NCBI GenBank assembly: GCA_024867545.1
Contig: JANFNE010000006.1
Span: 992,001 to 1,056,000, forward strand
Source of the DNA: Phytopythium helicoides
Lineage: Eukaryota; Oomycota; Peronosporomycetes; Pythiales; Pythiaceae
Reading direction: 5' to 3'
DNA: 64,000 bases
Below the pieces are notes generated by a model. The model was not told where the DNA came from, ran no database searches, and saw nothing but the letters and a program-made list of their open reading frames with translations. The position numbers and the translations under genes were made by a program. Positions 1 through 10,001 of the stretch are shown in pieces. Numbering within the stretch: position 1 is the stretch's first letter; every line of letters begins with the position of its first letter.

Positions 1-2647
1 TACCACCCATGTTGACAATTCCCCGATGATCTAGTCTGCGTTCGGGTATGCAAACTATGTCATCTTTTGGCGAAGTTGAGAGGTCGCTTAACGACTCGAT
101 TCTGGCATCAAGTGTAGTAGATGCCATTTCATTACTCTCATTAGGTCCGGTCAAAATAGCCAGGGAGTGGGTTTCATCTTTGCCATCTCTTGATACGTTC
201 AAAAACAAGCGTTGAAGCAAGGGATCCAAGAGTTCTTCGTGAACAGCCATGAGCTGTGCATACTCTTGCGCTTCGAGGGATTGGAGATGGGCAATATGCT
301 CGCTCGAACAGTAACGAAGAAAGTCAGCACAAATTGCTTCCAGCTCGGTAGATGTGACTTTTAGCGTAAATTCATGAGTACAGCCTGAATCATCTGGGTC
401 CAGATCAAGAACAGTACAATAGATCTCCAGCCACCATTCACGACCGTCTTCTGAATCAGTTACTTTGTTGATTATAACCTCCGCTGCAACAGAATCGAGC
501 GATTTTTGTGGATCTGCTGTCAGGGATATCGTGCATTTTTCAAGACGGTGGGTTCCCTTGAAAATAGGGATGCAGTCTAGCCCAGTCAAACTTGCTATTT
601 TCCGTAAGTCAGCACACGAACGATTTAGCTCTGGTGTTGCCGAGGCTGGCATTTCACAAAGTACCAAACGTCCACACTTGAAACCAGCTTGAATATGCTC
701 GAGCAGTTGTCCTGCCAGCTTAGTGCATTGGTGACGTTGAAGCGTTTGTGTGCAATTGAAATATTGTTCGGACCCTATGATGAGTCGTCGTATATCTTCT
801 ATCTCGAAAACTAGGGAATCGTACTGCTTTGAAAGGGGTTCAAAAGCAAGAAACCGAATGTTGAACAGCGAAGAACTAATTTCATTGGATTGACTTGACT
901 TCGAATCTTCACATACAACACGAAGCAAGAGTTCATAACCAGTGATAGTGACCGGTCCTTGGTAAACCACCATCTCACGACTATTTGACGTACTTGATTC
1001 ACTGCAAGTCAGGTTAACTGGAGCCTTTAATGGATTATGACTAAGCTCATGGCGAGTGAGTAACTGTTCCAGTTGCCGTTGCTGATCATCAACCTGTTGC
1101 TGTAAGTGTGTGACTTGTTCCAATGCTGCTCGCATTCGCTGCTCGGCCACCACTGTTCGTGAATGGAAAACTCTCACCTTTTCATGTAGTGCCTGTCGCC
1201 CAAGGTTTAGTAATGCTTGCTTGGCATTGCAGACAACCAATTCTTGTCGATAACGCGTTTCAAGTGAAAGGATATTATGCATAGCTTGCCGGGTAGCTTC
1301 ATGTCTAGCTATTGTCTCTTTCTCAAGCTGAACTCGTGTGTCTATAAGCTCATCTGCAGTATTTTGTAAGCTAACCTCCGCTTCACGTAGACGGAGCGAC
1401 AAATTTTCATTTGTACGACGTTCAAGCTCAAGATTCGCCTTGAGCGTATCGATTTCACGTATCATCTCGGTACGCTGCTGTACGAGTAAGTCTTCTGTGT
1501 CTTCAAGGTGATTTTTTGCATCGCTAAGAGCTTGCTCTAGATACACGTTTCGTTGGCGATATCTGTCGTGGTCTTCTAGGGGCATAGCAAATGCCCTGGA
1601 GTTTGGGCTAGGATTTTTGTTAGGACTCTTGTTCGGGCTTTTGTTCGGGCTTTGTGCTGGACTATGTACTGGGCTTTCGTTAGTATACCGTGGACTTGAG
1701 AAAGTATTGTCAGGTATACTAAGCTGGCTCACAAACTCTTCTCGTTCCCGATTAGCAGCAGTTAGCTGTTGCTCCAATTCAGTAACGCGGTCTCGAAGTG
1801 CTTTTTGCTCGTTATACTTGTGCTGCATCTTGCGATGATACCCTTGTTTGTCCACACCTTTAGCAGCTCGATCAGCATATTCTTGCCAAAGCTGTTGCAT
1901 CAAAACAGGATCACCAGGGACTTCGTCGCTAGAAAACAGATCAGATATATGGCGCATTTTCTTGGGCAATGACGCTTGAACGGCAGCATCTTTCGTTTTT
2001 GTAAAACCTATATCGACGGACTTCTCAGCAGAAGGCACAGTAGGATGTGTTAGTGTGGATTTGTTATTGTCAATCGGAATGCCAGCACTCGTAAATGTGC
2101 GAGCTCTAAAACTTGCCCCGCTACTGCTTTGTTGATCAAATGGACTGGATCCCATGCTTTTAGGTCTTCTTGGAGCAGAAGGTGGCCCCACCCAAGCATG
2201 CTGAGGTGTCTGTGGGCGGAAAGCGACACGGACTATGGGATCATCGATTCGAGAGCTTGAACTACTTGTATCTGGGGCATTGCTTTGAGTCCGATCATAA
2301 ATTCTACTTGGACTGCAGTCTTCTTCGTTTCGACCATCTTGGTCTGGAGAGTGCACGCCCTGTACATCAGTTAAATCAGGCCCTGGCCGATTATCACTGA
2401 CGCCGTGAGGGATGCATCCATTGATGTACGGGAAAACTACCCGGTCTGGCGAGCGCACCGGAGAGCCATATTCCCCGCTCTTTTGAGGCGATCCTTTTGT
2501 TCTCTTAAGTCTGCCGTTTGTATGCCAACCTTGTCCTTTTCGGAATGGCGTCAAATTGCGATAGCCATTTGGTAGAGGTTTGATTAAAGGAGAGAGCGCG
2601 TGAGATGGAGACGAAGGAGAACCGTGTGATGTGGCAGACTCATTCAT
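1..2647 (-). CDS. Serine-rich coiled-coil protein, 5' part (runs off left edge)
   Basis: The minus strand is open from an ATG at 2647 to the window edge, 882 codons without a stop. An in-frame stop lies upstream at 2819-2821, and no other in-frame ATG sits between, so this start is likely. Residues 1-270 are Ser/Pro/Thr-rich and look disordered. Residues 270-520 are heptad-rich coiled coil, interrupted by a run of Ser-Pro repeats (about 1605-1680). From about residue 540 onward the sequence looks like a folded domain of mixed strands and helices that I do not recognise. No introns are needed. It sits head to head with the Furry-like gene, sharing a 276-bp promoter. The C-terminus is outside the window. 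A cytoskeletal or centrosomal scaffold role would fit the architecture, but that is inference only. Confidence 0.8.
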   Translation of the reverse strand, partial: MNESATSHGSPSSPSHALSPLIKPLPNGYRNLTPFRKGQGWHTNGRLKRTKGSPQKSGEYGSPVRSPDRVVFPYINGCIPHGVSDNRPGPDLTDVQGVHSPDQDGRNEEDCSPSRIYDRTQSNAPDTSSSSSRIDDPIVRVAFRPQTPQHAWVGPPSAPRRPKSMGSSPFDQQSSSGASFRARTFTSAGIPIDNNKSTLTHPTVPSAEKSVDIGFTKTKDAAVQASLPKKMRHISDLFSSDEVPGDPVLMQQLWQEYADRAAKGVDKQGYHRKMQHKYNEQKALRDRVTELEQQLTAANREREEFVSQLSIPDNTFSSPRYTNESPVHSPAQSPNKSPNKSPNKNPSPNSRAFAMPLEDHDRYRQRNVYLEQALSDAKNHLEDTEDLLVQQRTEMIREIDTLKANLELERRTNENLSLRLREAEVSLQNTADELIDTRVQLEKETIARHEATRQAMHNILSLETRYRQELVVCNAKQALLNLGRQALHEKVRVFHSRTVVAEQRMRAALEQVTHLQQQVDDQQRQLEQLLTRHELSHNPLKAPVNLTCSESSTSNSREMVVYQGPVTITGYELLLRVVCEDSKSSQSNEISSSLFNIRFLAFEPLSKQYDSLVFEIEDIRRLIIGSEQYFNCTQTLQRHQCTKLAGQLLEHIQAGFKCGRLVLCEMPASATPELNRSCADLRKIASLTGLDCIPIFKGTHRLEKCTISLTADPQKSLDSVAAEVIINKVTDSEDGREWWLEIYCTVLDLDPDDSGCTHEFTLKVTSTELEAICADFLRYCSSEHIAHLQSLEAQEYAQLMAVHEELLDPLLQRLFLNVSRDGKDETHSLAILTGPNESNEMASTTLDARIESLSDLSTSPKDDIVCIPERRLDHRGIVNMGG

Positions 2648-2923
2648 GCCTGCCAAAGTTGGAGCAACGAAGCTAACAGTCCAATCCAAGGAATACCTGG
2701 TACCTCGAGTGCATGACAGACAGAATGAGCGCTTCCACTTCAATTGGAGTCCAACGCTTGGCGTCGTTTCCGAGATGGCGCCGACGGTTAGTCGAAGAAT
2801 CCGGAACCGTCCTGGTGGTTATTTCAAGTTTTGGCATCACTGCAATCACGTGACAGCATAGTTCGAGGAGAGAGGCCCTTGCGAAATCTGCCGGGCACCA
2901 ACAACTTTGCCGTACCGGTTGCC
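2648..2923. promoter_or_regulatory. Bidirectional promoter, coiled-coil gene / Furry-like gene
   Basis: 276 bp separate the two divergent ATGs. A CCAAT-type element (ATTGG) lies at 2743-2747. No TATA box was seen. Transcription starts cannot be placed from sequence alone. Confidence 0.45.
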
Positions 2924-5900
2924 ATGGATGTTGGCATTCTTGTTGAGATAGAGCGTTCGCTTGAGGCTTTCCTCTCAGAGTATGCAAACTACGACAGTGC
3001 ACGGTCTCTGTTAAAGCTACAAGTTGCCCCATTGCAGCCGGTCGAGGAAAATGATCAAACCAGTTCGGAGTCTAGCAGTTCTCATGCGTCGGAGAATAGT
3101 AACACCGAGCTTGACGATAAACTTTACAGGATACAGCTAATGTGCACAATTGCTGCCTCACATTCAATCGACTCGATTGTTCGAAGACTATTAACGTGGA
3201 TTGATGCTGTCGAGAAACGGCGAATATCGTTGCAAGCATCAGCAGAAGGTGCCAACTTGAAGTCGACAATCTCAGCACTAGGCATGCGAGTAGCTTCTTG
3301 GATCGCTGCTCGAATGCTAGTTGTAGCTTTAGTTACGCCAGCCGCACTCGAAGAGCGTAGTACAAACGAATCCCTAGTTATCGCACTGCTCGATCGCTGT
3401 CTCATGGTATTTGAGAAAGAAGTCCAGATTGACGGAAAGCGATCATCGGAGAGAGGAGGATTTTTATCAGCATTCCTCCCATCCATGCCAATCTGGAAGT
3501 CGGGTTTACCATCTACGAATCCACATGGAACTCTAATGACTGATACAAATGTCAATAATCTGGCGGTGACACAGTGGAAGTTAGTCTTTGGTCTCGCTGC
3601 ACGCTTCTCGACACGTATAACTTGCTTGAGGGTTCAACAAGAACTTAGTAAACCAGAACTCATATCAAGCAAGTATCTCCAAAAAAACAGCAACCAATAT
3701 CGGCTACCTATAGAAGACCAGATCGTATCTCAACAGCATCTTTATCTTCAGTTTTTGTCGGAGCTGCCATTCAAGATTGTAGACGAGATGTTACCGCTAA
3801 AGAACGCTGCCCAAATGCTTCATCTCTTTTTTCCGCTGCTAAGGAAACAGTTTAAGTCTCAAGTACGTCGAGGTGCTGCAGCATTTCTCTCTAGCCTTTT
3901 CAGTCGAGAGCGTCAATCCTTAAGCCAAACTCAGTTTCGACGTTTCTTAACTATAACTCCCGTAAGTGAGTGGAATAGTTGCATCAGCGAGTTACATGCC
4001 ATTGCCCTACAACTCTCAAACAAACGGAAAACAATGGCAGCAGGGTGGGAGCTTCGGGTTTCTGTACTAGCTTTGGCACCTGGCGACATTTTTTTGCGCT
4101 ACTGGAAGGATGATATGCACGCATTGCTTCGTTTACACCAACGATACAGCAAAGACGGTGGTGGAATTTCTATGCCTAGTGCTGGAGGCAGTAGTACCGA
4201 CGGCCTAGGCATCAGTTTCTTGGAACAATCACCGGGTATTATTCTCCGGTGCGTCGGCGTCGCATTTTGTAACTTTGTCGTGCGCTATGGTTTGGGTGAA
4301 CGGAGCGCAGGAACTCCTACAGAGACAGACTGTATGGAAATGGTAAATATTACCCAGGCCTGGTGTTTCTTTTCCCCAACTCGCTACAAAAGCTTTATAT
4401 GGTATCGCGAAGCAGTGTTACCCGTGTTGGTTGAGCTATCATTGGCAATAGCCAGTTTCAACATGCGTTTTGCACTTCAAAGTCATATTCGCAGGTTACT
4501 GACCGAGTCAAATATCTTCATCGACGATAAGAAGCTCGTCGGATTGAAAGCTTTGCGAGTTTTGTGTCAGTCAAGTATGTCGAGCGATGGGTTGGTAACA
4601 ACTTTACAACGACAAACTTGTGGGGCAGCACAGCGTAAGCTTCAAGATATCTTGGGCAAAATTGACGTACTTCAACGGGTTCGCTGTGCATATTCGCTGG
4701 ATGTTCACGTATTGACAACCCAAATGAAGGCATTAGGTGAGATTACTGGCCATATTCTGATTCATTGCAATACACATCTTGGCAACGAATTGCTGTTTGA
4801 CACTCGCTCAGCTGCGGCAGTCACACCGCCATCAGCAAACTCGGGCACAAGTGCAGGTAATGTGCCCAGCATTATCACAAAGTTGCTACGAGATGACGGC
4901 AAGCGCATACTAGCTCTCGAGATTTTTGCCTCCTCGCTCAGCATGCTTGAATTCTTTTTCGATGAGGTGGAGCTACGAAGTGACCAGAAGGTGCTTTTGC
5001 TAGCACGTGCGGCTGTTCATAGAGAAGTACTTGTACGGTGCCATGCGATTTCAACGCTTCTAGCAATATCTGCATGTACGAGGTACACTCATGCTGGAAT
5101 CGTTATCCGTGGTCTCACGGATTATTTAGTACAAATGTCTTTTAATAACCCACCCACAAACGACGCACAGCCACTCTATATGCTGCTATACGTGTGTGGG
5201 GCTGCATTAGAGTCAGCTGTAGAAGCAAGTTTCCCAATCCATGGATACAAGCCTGGGCAAAGTAGTTGGGAAAATCTCCCTACAGTTCGTGAGTCATTTT
5301 TGCAAGTAGAAGCAGTAGCCGTTATGCTTTTAGCTCACGAAGACGAAAAGGTTCGCTTGGCAGCACTAGAAACTCTTGCAACAGCTCACGATTTGCGCAA
5401 AAAGGTGATTGATTCGGCCCCCGGAGCTCTAGAGTCAATAAGTGCAACCGAAATCATTTCCAAATTAGAGCCAATATTCATTGAGCGATTCATCTCTTTC
5501 GAAAGGCCCAGCGACTTCAGAAAAACTAGAAACGACAGGGGGGATGCTTATTACGCTAATATTAAGTACCTAGCAGGTGCTGACGATGAATCAGGACATG
5601 GCTTTCGATGGTCTATGTGCTTAAGCATCATATACTCTAGACTCTCATCGGAGATTCCTGAGATCATGGCTTACTTCTGGTCGGAAGCTAGCGAGAAAAT
5701 TTCTAAGCTTGAGCCCGTCGTGACTTCTTCCGCTGATCTGGATTTTGAAAACCTTACCAACTGGTGTAATTTGAGCATTTTTGCTCTTGCATCGGCATGT
5801 CCGAACCTCACCCTAGCATTACCTACACCCTCAGCTCCAGGGGACTCATCTACAAGCTCGACGTATCATGCTAAATTAAAAACCGCAGTCACAGCAACGA

Positions 5901-8900
5901 TTAAGCGACTCGCCCGACATCTCAAGAGTTCGTCATTACACCAACAGAAAGTCGCTATTCTAGCGCTTGGGGCAACGCACCCAGCATCGTTTGTGACTCT
6001 CGTGGAGGTGATAAAAAAGCATGAGTCAGACGTGTTCGCTGACAATGGCCTAGACCACACAAAAAATAACTCAACATCACGAACGGAAAGCTTTGAGACC
6101 TTTCTTTCGCCAGCTCTGCAGGAGCAACACCAAGGGACGCACAATGTAAACCCGTCAAACAGGCGGTTCTCAAAACTTGGTGCATCAATGAAACCTTGTC
6201 GAGCTACAATCCAGTGGCAGACTCGATGGGCACTGCTGAGGTGCTACCGAATTCTTTTGGATCGTATCATGTTGGGGGATGCTACTTCTAATCCAAAGGG
6301 CCACCAACCCATTGGAACACCAGCAAAACTTGAAAACGAAGAGCTCTTGTTGTCCGCAGCTGCGTCATTTCTAATTCGAATGGGAACTTCACTGGATGAG
6401 GCACTTACAATGTCTGCAATCAACCAACGCGATGGCAGGAAGCAATACAGCGAAATTGCAGTCCATCTCCTTTTTATGATTCAACAAGATTTTTGTACAT
6501 CGATCCAAGTACTTTTGCAGTACCTGAAACGAAGTAAAACGCGTTCTCCAACAGCTCCGGTGGTTTGCAATACTATTCATGGCGTTGGAGTGACGCAAGG
6601 TGCTGACATGAGTTCGGTGATACACGATGTGGCTCACGAGAGCCTCATTCAAGAAACACGAATAGTGCAGTGGACCAAGATTCTACTAAATTGGTCACAG
6701 TCGTTTGGAGTACTCGCGGACCCAGAATTGAGTGATCACCTTGACGGGGGATTTATGAAACCATCCTCTCCCTTTTTCAGCCATTGCATGCAAGCGTGCG
6801 AGGTTGTTTGTGTTCGGGAACCTGAAAGCGGTCTAGCTATTCCGTGGCTGTGGTTGAATGAGTCGATCTTGGGGTGCGAGAAGGATTCTTCAAACCAAGT
6901 TGAGCATCGTCTCTATGGCAGTATACTTGCTACTTTGGTTCGATTCCTTCGGTTTTTCGTGGCTCATAATATTTTTTCAGCCTTGATCACCTTAGTTGAC
7001 AGTAGCCAACGCCAGCTTCTGTCCGATGATCCTGACTCCTTGGGCTCGCGTATTTTTCATTGGTTGGACGAATGTTTCGCTATAGACTGCTCTCACTCCG
7101 CTAAACATTTTTCTTCTCTTCAAGGTATCTGCCAGACGGCTGCTACTCGATTCTTGGACTTTCGTGAAAGTGGGGCATTTTTATCAATCTGCATTGATAA
7201 AACCTGTTTTCACCGGGGGTACGGTAGTGGTTACGCCACCGCCAAACAATATATTGTTGCTTTGAGCTCACAAGCTTCAACATTCGGGCATGAGCTTGCT
7301 GCCCAGCACAATCCTGATATAGTGCGACTTCTCTATGCTCTAATTCTCCATCTTGGAGTAGTCGCAGATGTGACGAATGTCGATGAAAGCGACAACTATC
7401 GAAAATTCGTGCTAGAATTTGTCCGAAACATCTTGCACGCCTACAACCCTCAGGACTCACACACCTACCGATGGTTCGAGTACTTGACAGTCAATGGACC
7501 TCGATGTTCGATGACCCTAGCCTCCGAGGTGCAGAGTCGTATTCAAGTGGCAGCAGCGTCAGCTATTGCGTCAGCATTTCCATCGCTACGACTTAAAGTG
7601 TGCACTGTGACTTTCCGATCACTTGTTCGTTGCGATACCGTAATCCAACGCAATATGCTAAGTGCGGTGCTGCCTTTCCTCGTAGAAATCTCACAAGAAG
7701 AAAGCCTTATAGTGGACAGGAAAGTGAGTGACGAGGTGTCAGAAGAAAGTCCGATGACCGAGTTGCTGGGGCTGATGTATGAGCTTACATTACAGCTGAG
7801 CGAGAAGTGTGCAGACCAGCTTGACCGTGCTTGGCTGACTTTAGCGTATTCAAGCACAACCATGCCAGTCGAAACTAGCTTGCAACTGATCATCGCGTTT
7901 ATTTTTCAAAAGCGCCAATCACAAACTGAAATCGCAACCTCAAAGATGATATTGTGGTGGCTTGCACGATGGCAAGATCTAGCTCTTCAAGTCATCAGTA
8001 TTTTGTGCGATAATGTCACTGCAAGACGACTGCGAGCTTGTTCGCCTGGTGAGGCAGAAGCATCTGCTACAGATTCATTGACACGGACACTTTCGAATGG
8101 TTCAGTGAGTGAAATCGCGATACTAGTAAGTTTAGTAAGTGACGCAAGCTGCCATCTCCAGCAATCTAGTAACTGGGAGACCACAGCCGTTGCACTTCAA
8201 GCGATGCACTTCGGACTTCTCTTGCTGTACATTACAAAGAACTCTATTAGCTCGACAATCAAGTTGATTGAGCCAAAGGTTTATCCGCTTGCGTGCTTGC
8301 CAGCGATCGAATCCCAAGGTGCGAGTGACTCTCCCCACTGTCATTTGCTTCCAGCTTTCAGTAATATTGCTGATACAGTTCGTGAGTGTGGCACGCTTCT
8401 TCGAACGATGGCACGGTTTTTGAGAGACGAAACTTCCTCTGGGGAAGTGATCAAATCGATCGACCTTTTTCTCGAGGATGAGAAATTCACTGTGTCCACA
8501 TATGAACTCGGTTTGCATGGGAATGAGAACGACCACTGCAACGAAGAGCACTTTTTCTTGGGCCTTGAGGTGCTAGCTCAGGCACTCACACCAGAGGAAT
8601 TGGCACTATGGCGCGAGCTATGTGTCAAAGAGATAGTTCTCGTACTATCGATGGTATCTAGCTCTACAGTTTCGGTTGGACAAAGATTTGCATCCGGGCA
8701 AGGTGAGATTGCTAGATTTGCGCTCATAATGTACAGACGCCTAGGGTTTTCATTCAATGGAGATGTGCTACTGGTAATCTTGGAGTTACTTCACGTCGCG
8801 TTCGATGAGAGCATGCAAACCCCAGTTACAATTGAGTTGCTAATCTACGACTGCCTTTCAGTATTATCCGAGATAATCAAGCGGATGCCAGACGACAAGA

Positions 8901-9889
8901 TTATGTTGTATTCGCAAGTATTTTGGGTCGCAATAGCTTTGCTAAACCACTTCCCACCATCACCACCTCAGGTAGCAACACTTTCGTTGTTGGCTTCCCT
9001 ACTTGACAAGCCTTGCATCGCAAGGAACGAGCTTCTTCATGATATCATATTATGTAAACGGCCAAGTCAGTGGTCCCCAGAGCAAAGTTCAGCACTCTAC
9101 GCACTGCTTCCGTGCATCAACCGTGGCGTTTTCACTGGAAGAGAGCTAGCTATAAAGATGGTTTCACAGTGTACGCTTTTGCTTTCTCCAGCGCTCCTGA
9201 TGACCTCTGAGGAAGAACGAGTAGTCTTGTGTTCAGCCGCACTAGTTCCTGCGATATTCTCTGGCTCACCGTTAGTAATTTCTCATGGGCTGCGTTATAC
9301 AGTTGCCTGTGATTTAATGGCGCAATGGCGAGAACTTGCCGATCGAGTTTCGCCGGTAGGTAAAATTGACGATCTTACCGAGCGGCCCAAAGTTTCAGCC
9401 GAGAGTGACAGCACGGCTCTACTAGAGGTGGCAAAACGTTTTCAAGACTTCGTGCAGCAGCTGCGAGCGGTGGAATCGGAGGCAGGTACAGAAGCTGAAC
9501 TATCTGGAGCAGACCCACGTGCGTTGATCGCAGCATATGTGAAAGCGTTCTTGCCTGCTGCGGCAGCTTTTCAGCAGCAGTTCTCTCCTTCGCTCGACGC
9601 CATCTCAATGACATTCCGTGTGCTAGCCCCCGTTTTTACCGTCACCCAGACTGGAATTAGGCAAGAGAGCAGATCTGCTTGTCTGGACCAAAGCGTGTTG
9701 ATATTCACAGAGGAGCTGCTGCTAGGAATCCGAGCGTCCGGCATCAAGTGGCGTGCCCCCTGCTCAATGATCTCGTCCGTCGCAAAATTCGTCTCCGCTC
9801 AACCCCACAGTCCAAAGTGGGTCCCCGCCGTCCGCATCCTCTCACTGCTCTCGGATATCACCCCGCCACCCTCCCCAGGCACCATGTAG
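2924..9889 (+). CDS. Furry / MOR2-PAG1 / Tao3-family cell morphogenesis protein
   Basis: A single uninterrupted frame of 2321 residues. The ATG at 2924 has a good context (GCCATGG); codons further upstream have no ATG. The whole protein is helical HEAT/ARM-like repeat. Several blocks match my memory of plant MOR2 order and wording. These include a segment ending LVGLKALRVLCQ near residue 540, the ERFISFERPSDFRKTRND block near 870 (plant equivalent: a Trp-Asp-Ser-Ala-Arg-Pro-Phe-Asp-Leu-Arg motif), an ILLNWSQSFG block near 1255, and the C-terminal IMLYSQVFWVAIALLNHFPP block near 2000. In yeast, plants and animals this family scaffolds NDR/LATS kinases and controls polarised growth. NDR-pathway function here is inferred from family. 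An AGC-type kinase lies in the window, but it is not of the NDR class. Confidence 0.82.
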   Translation: MDVGILVEIERSLEAFLSEYANYDSARSLLKLQVAPLQPVEENDQTSSESSSSHASENSNTELDDKLYRIQLMCTIAASHSIDSIVRRLLTWIDAVEKRRISLQASAEGANLKSTISALGMRVASWIAARMLVVALVTPAALEERSTNESLVIALLDRCLMVFEKEVQIDGKRSSERGGFLSAFLPSMPIWKSGLPSTNPHGTLMTDTNVNNLAVTQWKLVFGLAARFSTRITCLRVQQELSKPELISSKYLQKNSNQYRLPIEDQIVSQQHLYLQFLSELPFKIVDEMLPLKNAAQMLHLFFPLLRKQFKSQVRRGAAAFLSSLFSRERQSLSQTQFRRFLTITPVSEWNSCISELHAIALQLSNKRKTMAAGWELRVSVLALAPGDIFLRYWKDDMHALLRLHQRYSKDGGGISMPSAGGSSTDGLGISFLEQSPGIILRCVGVAFCNFVVRYGLGERSAGTPTETDCMEMVNITQAWCFFSPTRYKSFIWYREAVLPVLVELSLAIASFNMRFALQSHIRRLLTESNIFIDDKKLVGLKALRVLCQSSMSSDGLVTTLQRQTCGAAQRKLQDILGKIDVLQRVRCAYSLDVHVLTTQMKALGEITGHILIHCNTHLGNELLFDTRSAAAVTPPSANSGTSAGNVPSIITKLLRDDGKRILALEIFASSLSMLEFFFDEVELRSDQKVLLLARAAVHREVLVRCHAISTLLAISACTRYTHAGIVIRGLTDYLVQMSFNNPPTNDAQPLYMLLYVCGAALESAVEASFPIHGYKPGQSSWENLPTVRESFLQVEAVAVMLLAHEDEKVRLAALETLATAHDLRKKVIDSAPGALESISATEIISKLEPIFIERFISFERPSDFRKTRNDRGDAYYANIKYLAGADDESGHGFRWSMCLSIIYSRLSSEIPEIMAYFWSEASEKISKLEPVVTSSADLDFENLTNWCNLSIFALASACPNLTLALPTPSAPGDSSTSSTYHAKLKTAVTATIKRLARHLKSSSLHQQKVAILALGATHPASFVTLVEVIKKHESDVFADNGLDHTKNNSTSRTESFETFLSPALQEQHQGTHNVNPSNRRFSKLGASMKPCRATIQWQTRWALLRCYRILLDRIMLGDATSNPKGHQPIGTPAKLENEELLLSAAASFLIRMGTSLDEALTMSAINQRDGRKQYSEIAVHLLFMIQQDFCTSIQVLLQYLKRSKTRSPTAPVVCNTIHGVGVTQGADMSSVIHDVAHESLIQETRIVQWTKILLNWSQSFGVLADPELSDHLDGGFMKPSSPFFSHCMQACEVVCVREPESGLAIPWLWLNESILGCEKDSSNQVEHRLYGSILATLVRFLRFFVAHNIFSALITLVDSSQRQLLSDDPDSLGSRIFHWLDECFAIDCSHSAKHFSSLQGICQTAATRFLDFRESGAFLSICIDKTCFHRGYGSGYATAKQYIVALSSQASTFGHELAAQHNPDIVRLLYALILHLGVVADVTNVDESDNYRKFVLEFVRNILHAYNPQDSHTYRWFEYLTVNGPRCSMTLASEVQSRIQVAAASAIASAFPSLRLKVCTVTFRSLVRCDTVIQRNMLSAVLPFLVEISQEESLIVDRKVSDEVSEESPMTELLGLMYELTLQLSEKCADQLDRAWLTLAYSSTTMPVETSLQLIIAFIFQKRQSQTEIATSKMILWWLARWQDLALQVISILCDNVTARRLRACSPGEAEASATDSLTRTLSNGSVSEIAILVSLVSDASCHLQQSSNWETTAVALQAMHFGLLLLYITKNSISSTIKLIEPKVYPLACLPAIESQGASDSPHCHLLPAFSNIADTVRECGTLLRTMARFLRDETSSGEVIKSIDLFLEDEKFTVSTYELGLHGNENDHCNEEHFFLGLEVLAQALTPEELALWRELCVKEIVLVLSMVSSSTVSVGQRFASGQGEIARFALIMYRRLGFSFNGDVLLVILELLHVAFDESMQTPVTIELLIYDCLSVLSEIIKRMPDDKIMLYSQVFWVAIALLNHFPPSPPQVATLSLLASLLDKPCIARNELLHDIILCKRPSQWSPEQSSALYALLPCINRGVFTGRELAIKMVSQCTLLLSPALLMTSEEERVVLCSAALVPAIFSGSPLVISHGLRYTVACDLMAQWRELADRVSPVGKIDDLTERPKVSAESDSTALLEVAKRFQDFVQQLRAVESEAGTEAELSGADPRALIAAYVKAFLPAAAAFQQQFSPSLDAISMTFRVLAPVFTVTQTGIRQESRSACLDQSVLIFTEELLLGIRASGIKWRAPCSMISSVAKFVSAQPHSPKWVPAVRILSLLSDITPPPSPGTM

Positions 9890-10001
9890 AGCCTAGCGTC
9901 GCTAAACTCCAAAATGAAACTCTGCTCGCTTCAACCAGGTCAAGTTGGTGTGGCCCACTCTCCCCATTCCCACAAGTCGCACGTAGCTGTCGTCGAGAGC
10001 A

